Below are positions 29,060 to 34,040 of a stretch of 34,040 nt of DNA, in pieces. This DNA comes from Stereocaulon alpinum. Lineage: Eukaryota > Ascomycota > Lecanoromycetes > Lecanorales > Stereocaulaceae. Within the stretch, counting starts at the first letter, position 1, and each line of letters begins with the position of its first letter. A model generated the notes under the pieces. That model ran no database searches, was not told where the DNA came from, and saw nothing but the letters and a program-made list of their open reading frames with translations. The stretch is from the NCBI GenBank assembly GCA_018257865.1, contig JAEUBA010000170.1:1-34040 (forward strand). Reading direction: 5' to 3'. Position numbers and translations under genes: made by a program.

Positions 29060-30537
29060 TGTATATAGTCTCTAGTTCTTTAAATACTACTAATAGCGGC
29101 GAGTAAGCGGCGGCGATAATATAAGTTATAATAATTATAAACCTTATAGGTAAATAGTCTTATACTATAAGTATACTCCTCTATAATTATTATACTTACT
29201 TGCTTATACCTTAATAGAATAAAGAAGAGATTAAATTAATTACTAGCTAAATATCTATCTTATATTAGTAAGACGACGTATACGGGTGCGCTACTAAATA
29301 TTAGTAGAAGAAAAGAAGAAGGAAAAAATAAACGAATATCCTGACGCCGTTTCTATACTAATATATAGCGGTATAATTACTCCTTTAGGAGCTTAATATA
29401 TTACTAGAGACTCTCTATCTCCTTAGTATACTTAGTAATTATTTATTAGAGGGTTCCCAGCTTAAACTGCTACTTAGTAATAGTTTACTTAAGTTTTATA
29501 ACCCGCTATCTCTCCGCCGTAAGTTCCTATTAGAGATTAGTAATTATTATAAGAGCTACCCTATTTATTACTATAGTTTAGCCTTATACTTTTCGCTATT
29601 AGGTAATACACTTCCTAATTTTCTTACGCTTACGTCGCACTTAATAAGTCTAGCCTTCGCGCCTATAACGCCGCACTAATCGCTATATAGACCGACGAAA
29701 CAGCTCTAGGATCTAGATATATTAGGAGGCGACGTAGTAGAGCTATTAGAATAATATACCTTATAATAATAATTAAGCCTATAGTAGCTATCCTTATAAT
29801 ATTAATAGGGAGGAGCGTCGCTATAATCGTAATCGTTATTCCCTGTGTAGAAATAAGTCCTATAGGGTAAAGGTATATTAATAATATAGTCTATAAGTAT
29901 TAGCAGCTAATAATATACGCCGGTTACGCGATAGCGACGTATAATATTAAGTATATATATAAGTTATACCTATAAGTAATATATTAGTAGCTAATAATAT
30001 ACGCTGATTACGCGATAGCGATATACGATCTTAAGAGGAGGTTTAGATATTATTATAACAAAAAGAACTGTTAACTATATTAGTAATATTAATTACGATA
30101 TAGGTACGCTAATATTAGGGTACGTATAAGTCGTATTAGGTATTACGAAGAGAGGAAAGTTAGGGGGAAAGTTATTATTTATATACTTATAGGTCGTCGT
30201 CGCTACGACGTCGCTACACGTTAAAGCTATTCAAAATAATAATAACTAATAATATAATAACGCGACTATTACCCGCTAACACAGCCGGTAATCGATTATA
30301 TTTATTAATAACTACGCGTTACTGCTACGCCTACTACGTATTCTTTTTATATTATAATAGATTTAGGCGTTACTGTAGTTAGACGATATTCTATATATAT
30401 AAGGCGCCGCCTTAATAACGTCGCCTTTAGGTTAACTCTTTTCCCTTACGTTTCCTACTAGGTTTAAAGGGTTTTTAACGAGTAGTCTATTCTATATACT
30501 TTAGTACCTAGGGATTAGGGCCTAGAGGGGAGGATAC
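29060..30537 (+). other. Long 3' region of chromovirus E, possible extra ORF
   Basis: Nearly 1.5 kb separates the chromodomain from the 3' LTR, longer than the short 3' UTR usual in chromoviruses. A plus-strand frame gives a Gln-rich stretch (LYRPTKQLQDLDILGGDVVE, about 29670-29740, then YTLQQQLSLQQLSLQ). It then gives a block with two near-repeats (QQLIIYAGYAIATYNIKYI at about 29900 and QQLIIYADYAIAIYDLKRR at about 29990) and an Arg-rich end (about 30080-30150). The opposite strand is also open, so coding is unproved. A polypurine tract (AGAGGGGAGGATAC) abuts the 3' LTR at 30537. Confidence 0.4.
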
Positions 30538-30786
30538 TATTAACCCTTAAGCGTATACGCGTTATAGCTACGCTAGCGTAATAATATTAATTAGGGTCTA
30601 AGGGCTTAGTAATAGTATTACTACCTAGGACTCCCCTATATTTTAGGGATCTTTAGAAATTAGTTCTACTACTACTCTACTACTAAGTAATATAATTATG
30701 TCTATTACTTAATACCTAAATCTAGTAACTTTACGTCTCTTATACCTTAGTACGCTAGCTTAGAGCCGGCGTCGCTAGCCTTTATA
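30538..30786 (+). repeat. 3' LTR of chromovirus E
   Basis: 249 bp, starts TATTAACCC (TG to TA) and ends GCCTTTATA, followed by TSD ATTAT. It differs from the 5' LTR mostly by C/T and G/A changes. Confidence 0.93.
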
Positions 30787-30791
30787 ATTAT

Positions 30792-31943
30792 TTAGGTTAG
30801 TAAGAGATAACTAAGATTAAGTATATAATATTAAGGCGAGTACCTATTATAGTATATATTAATAACCTAACTATAAACTAGTATTAGGTTTAAAAGGTAT
30901 TAGTAGCCTTATAATTCTTATTAGCTACCTAGTACTTTTTATTACCTATTAGTATAAGGGTTAATTTAGTAGTATCCTATATACTATAGTCTTAAATAAA
31001 CTTTTTAATATAGCCTACTTAACTAAGGCGAATAATATAATTAGCCTAATCCTTAGTAATTATTATACTTAGATAGTAAGTATATAGGCTAAGGTTAGTT
31101 ATTTTAAATTAAGTATAAAACTTAGCTTTTAGGTCTTAGATTTAAGACTTACTAAGCCTTATAAAAAGGATATTATCTATATAGATAGTAATAATTATAA
31201 TAATATTAGTAAAGATACTAAGGTTAGCTAAGAGGGGTTCGAAACTAAGCTCCTTAAGGTATATTAATAGGGTATTATACTAAATATAAGGCGACTACTT
31301 TAGGCTATAAAGCGCCTTCTTTAGCTTATAGACTAAGCCTTTCTTATTATATAGAATAAAACCTTTAGGCTATATAATATAGATATCCTCTTCTATATCC
31401 TTATAAAGGAAGGCGGTCTTAATATTTATCTATTCTAGTTCCTAGTTTTAGGCGGTAGTAATTACGAAGATAGCTTTATAACTTATAAGTTTAACTACTA
31501 AGGTAAAGGTTTTATAGTAATTAATACCTTCTTATTACTTAAAATTATAAACTACTTAGCGGGCTTTATAGCGAGTAATCTCGCTATTAGGGCCTTATTT
31601 AAGCTTATAGACCTATTTCCCTTTAAGGGGTTAATAGTTAGTAGGTAGCTTAGTAAGCTTCTAAGTTTTATTTTAGGTAAGGGAGTTAACTTTATCCTTT
31701 ATTACCTACTACTACTTAGAACTCTAGTAGTCTTTCTTAGCTTCTATATAGCTCTATAGCTTATATAGCTTAAAAGAGTTAGCTTAGGATAATAATACTA
31801 ATAGATCTAGCCTAAGTTTTAGGTATTAATATTATACCGCTTCTTATACTACTAGTAGCGTAGGCGGTAGCTATAGTTATTACTAACTAGTTATTAATTA
31901 AGTTACTTAGGAGCTTATTCTTAATTAAGATACTTCTAAGGAA
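30792..31943 (-). pseudogene. Copia F reverse transcriptase
   Basis: The minus strand reads the Ty1/Copia RT opening: NKTWKLTKLPTNYQPLKG (about 31675-31620), VYKLKQGPNSEITRYKAR (about 31615-31560) and GINYYKTFTLVVKLISYKAI. These are followed by INIKTAFLYKDIEEDIYII (about 31425-31370) and KLKKALYSLKQSPY (about 31335-31295). Further down are IYIDNILFI near 31175 (YVDD box, one Asp now Asn) and TIIGTRLNIIYLILVIS near 30850. The order is the Pseudoviridae one. The element continues at 23899 across chromovirus E. Its 5' part (gag, integrase) is cut off at 31943 by element C4 and is not in the window. Confidence 0.88.
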
Positions 31944-32044
31944 TTATATAGGCTCTTTACTAAGATTTAATCTCGTTATAATATAAGTTTAATATAATTA
32001 TTTAACCGATTTAAGTTTATACTAGTTCTAGAACGCTATTAATA
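31944..32044 (+). mobile_element. Element C copy C4, left 101 bp only
   Basis: TTATATAGGCTCTTTACTAA and the next 80 bases match the left block of C1/C2 (for example 6588-6690), up to CGCTATTAATA. The match then stops abruptly at an E-type LTR. The first base is T where the others have C, and the preceding dinucleotide is AA where TA is expected. The flank has therefore mutated or this copy is slightly truncated. The remainder probably lies beyond the right end of the window. Confidence 0.65.
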
Positions 32045-32119
32045 TGTAAAGGGCTAGCGATACCGGCTCTAAGCTAGCGTACTAGGGTATAAGAGACGTA
32101 AAGTTACTAGATTTAGGTA
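32045..32119 (-). repeat. Fragment of an E-type LTR, inserted in C4
   Basis: These 75 bp are the reverse complement of the end of the chromovirus E LTR (30712-30786), with several differences (ACCGGCTCTAAGC against ACGCCGGCTCTAAGC). It starts with TG at the correct LTR terminus. It stops inside the LTR at TTTAGGTA, where the Helitron begins. The preceding TAATA is a candidate half of its TSD; the other half would lie outside the window. Confidence 0.75.
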
Positions 32120-32550
32120 TCTTTCTTACTATAATAGAAAATCGGCAATTGGGACCCTATAGATCTCCCGAGCCATTCTAACTAATGGTTTTTAAAAGAA
32201 TTAAGATACTAAGACTCTATCAACTATTAAAATATCTTTATTTTTTCGTATTATACGCACTTAGAACTTTACCTATATAATATTATCTACTCGACTATAT
32301 ATTATAATACTTTTTATACGCTTTCTAATAACGCCGGAATTATTAAAATTAATATAGTTTTAATAAAGTTTTACTCTAATTAATATTTTCTATACTGGTT
32401 CTTCCTATACGGATCTATTCCGCCTAGGGTTTATTATTTTCGATACCTATACTTCTTAGTCCTTTTTTTATTACTCTATAGATTATTTCTATATATATAG
32501 CTAATAATATCCTACTATTAGTAATATCTTAATCTAATCCTACTTATCCT
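32120..32550 (+). mobile_element. Helitron 5' end and leader
   Basis: The sequence starts TCTTTCTTACTATAATAG at the exact point where the E-type LTR leaves its consensus. The LTR reads GGTA followed by T, so the insertion is between A and T, the Helitron target rule, and begins with 5'-TC. The first 110 bp keep several CpA/TpG (CGGCAATTGGG, GAGCCATTC), then RIP density rises. No gene is seen here. No 3' CTRR hairpin is in the window. Confidence 0.6.
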
Positions 32551-34040
32551 ATTATAGATAAGCTATACCTTACGCGAAAGCTACGGAATTAGAAACGCCC
32601 TAACTACGTCCTTAATAAGTCTACTCCTACCGATTTATCCCTACTAACTCTACTACCTCTAAAGAGGCCTTATACGGCTCCTACTAAGCGTAGTAATACT
32701 ATTAATAGTAGGATAAGAGGTAGGATATAACTTAGGGCTAATAGAAAAACTAGGGCTACCCCTAACTAACCTCTACGCGAAAATACCGTCCCTTCCCCTA
32801 GGAGCCCTTCCCCAGCGATAGCTTAACTATAGATAAGCGCGCAGACAGTCCTTAGTAAGTATAATAATAATATAAATAGTAGTAACTAAGGTAGTATAAG
32901 AGATAGAGTAGGGAGGAAGTAGAGGGTAGCTTTAAATACTTATAATCTAAATACTATACTAAGGGATATAAAGCTTAGGAACTATTTAGGTTAGCTTTTT
33001 TAATATCTATCCTATAACTCCTACCTTCGTAGCTATTTAGCGATATAGCGAAATAGCACCCCTATTAATCTAAGGTTATAGGTAGTAATCTTATAAAGAG
33101 TCCCTCTACTAGCTCCTACTTTAGAAGATATTACTAAGTTAGCGCCTACTAAGTTTATAGATATTAACTTAATTACTCCCCTACCTAAACTAGTATACTC
33201 TAAGCGCACTTTATACTACTATACCCGCTAGGAACGAACTATAGAAGACCGTAGCCTAGACTACCCTAATCGCTGGCGTAGCCTATATTAGCTGAGGAAT
33301 AGGGCTATATTTTAGTTATATAGGGACTTAGCTGCGGCTAAAGACGTAAAGCTTTTTATAATTAATAAAGGTTTCTATAATACGTCTAATACCTACCCCT
33401 ACTATACTACTTAGTCTTAGCCTACAGAACGTAGGCCTGATAATTAGTAGTTATACTACAATAATAGGAAGAATAATTAGCTACCGCCTAATTAATTATA
33501 TAAGCTAGAAGAGGTCGATCTATTACCTAATAAACCGGAAAAGGACCGTAAGCTTATAGCGCGTAAAATAAATAACTTACTCTATAAAATTAAAGATATC
33601 TTAGTAAATAGGTACCCTATATACTATAGGACTACTTATAGTAAAGAGTTTATTTAAAATATTATTAGCTATAATAATAGCCTCTCCTTTACTAGTAAGG
33701 TAGCTAATAATATCGACTTTAATATAGGCCGTACTATATTCCGAATCTAAGGGTTAGTCTACTATTATATAAGGCCTCTTATACCGGATAATAGCGAATA
33801 GGCGAAGTTTACTTAAATCTATACCCTAAATAGTATATAGGAGTAACTGGATACTTAGTAGTACTATTTAGGGGGTATAGATCTAGCTACCCTTATTTAG
33901 CTATAGTATATCCTATATACTATTAATCTATATACTTAAGGTTTTAAGACTTACTTCGATTATATAAAGGAGGATAAGGAAAGATATCTAATTAAGATAA
34001 TAAGTATACGTATTTAGTAGCTTAATCTAAAATATTAAAA
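32551..34040 (+). pseudogene. Helitron Rep/helicase protein, N-terminal part, runs off the window
   Basis: The plus-strand frame gives a low-complexity polar start (about 32560-32900). About 33210-34030 resembles the region before and including the 'Helitron helicase-like' N domain. Motifs are RKINNLLYKIKDILVNRYPI (about 33563-33622), NIISYNNSLSFTSKVANNI (about 33658-33715), NIGRTIFRIQGLVYYYIRPL (about 33722-33780) and KFTQIYTLNSIQEQL (about 33808-33850). A tail with INLYTQGFKTYFDYIKE follows at about 33920-33970. In known Helitrons this domain precedes the HUH nuclease and SF1 helicase used for rolling-circle transposition; those parts lie outside. TAA/TAG stops are frequent. Confidence 0.72.

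Larger units (their letters stand above)
23905..30786 (+). mobile_element. Ty3/Gypsy chromovirus E, full length, inserted in Copia F
   Basis: Two 249-bp LTRs (23905-24153 and 30538-30786) bound the element, with TSD ATTAT at 23900-23904 and 30787-30791. Plus-strand order is gag, protease, RT, RNase H, integrase, chromodomain, then a 1.5-kb 3' stretch. Total length is 6.88 kb with no nested insertion. It is RIP-mutated, but its left LTR keeps more CpG/TpG (GTGTGCGCG) than the right one. Confidence 0.93.

Overview
This window looks like a relic-transposon block from a filamentous ascomycete (Pezizomycotina) that was heavily mutated by repeat-induced point mutation (RIP). Almost every CpA (and TpG on the other strand) has become TpA, while CpG, CpC and CpT survive. 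Glutamine and tryptophan codons have therefore become stops, ATG is nearly gone, and no long ORF remains. I see no intact gene, tRNA, rRNA or CRISPR array. Coding assignments rest on recognisable protein motifs read through RIP-type stops, and on repeat pairs and target-site duplications (TSDs).

Left and centre (1-23002). A plus-strand coding relic of unknown family ('gene D', 123-424, 1261-2755, 21817 to about 22200) carries two insertions of a minisatellite-bearing TA-target element ('C': C1 427-1258; C3 2758-2767 plus 21025-21814). C3 is split by Ty3/Gypsy chromovirus A (2768-21019, minus strand, 273-bp LTRs, TSD ATATC). Element A is itself split by C2 (6588-7595), by chromovirus B (8494-18093, 222-bp LTRs, TSD CTTAG) and by a little-mutated retroposon H (19447-20634, 16-bp TSD). 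Element B is split by a DD34E Tc1/mariner element G (10723-14269, 102-bp terminal inverted repeats, TA TSD). The nesting is D > C3 > A > B > G, five layers deep.

Right (23003-34040). A SINE (23016-23174, 13-bp TSD) sits beside Ty1/Copia element F (minus strand). F is split by chromovirus E (23905-30786, plus strand, 249-bp LTRs, TSD ATTAT) and then by a partial C copy (C4, 31944-32044). C4 is broken by an E-type LTR fragment (32045-32119), which is broken in turn by a Helitron starting at 32120 and running off the window. A second SINE copy lies at 1-122.

The most interesting items are element C with its CpA-rich minisatellite, the mariner element with an apparent second convergent gene, the SINE and the retroposon H that share a 3' tail, and the unidentified gene D. 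All protein assignments are by eye; no database search was possible.
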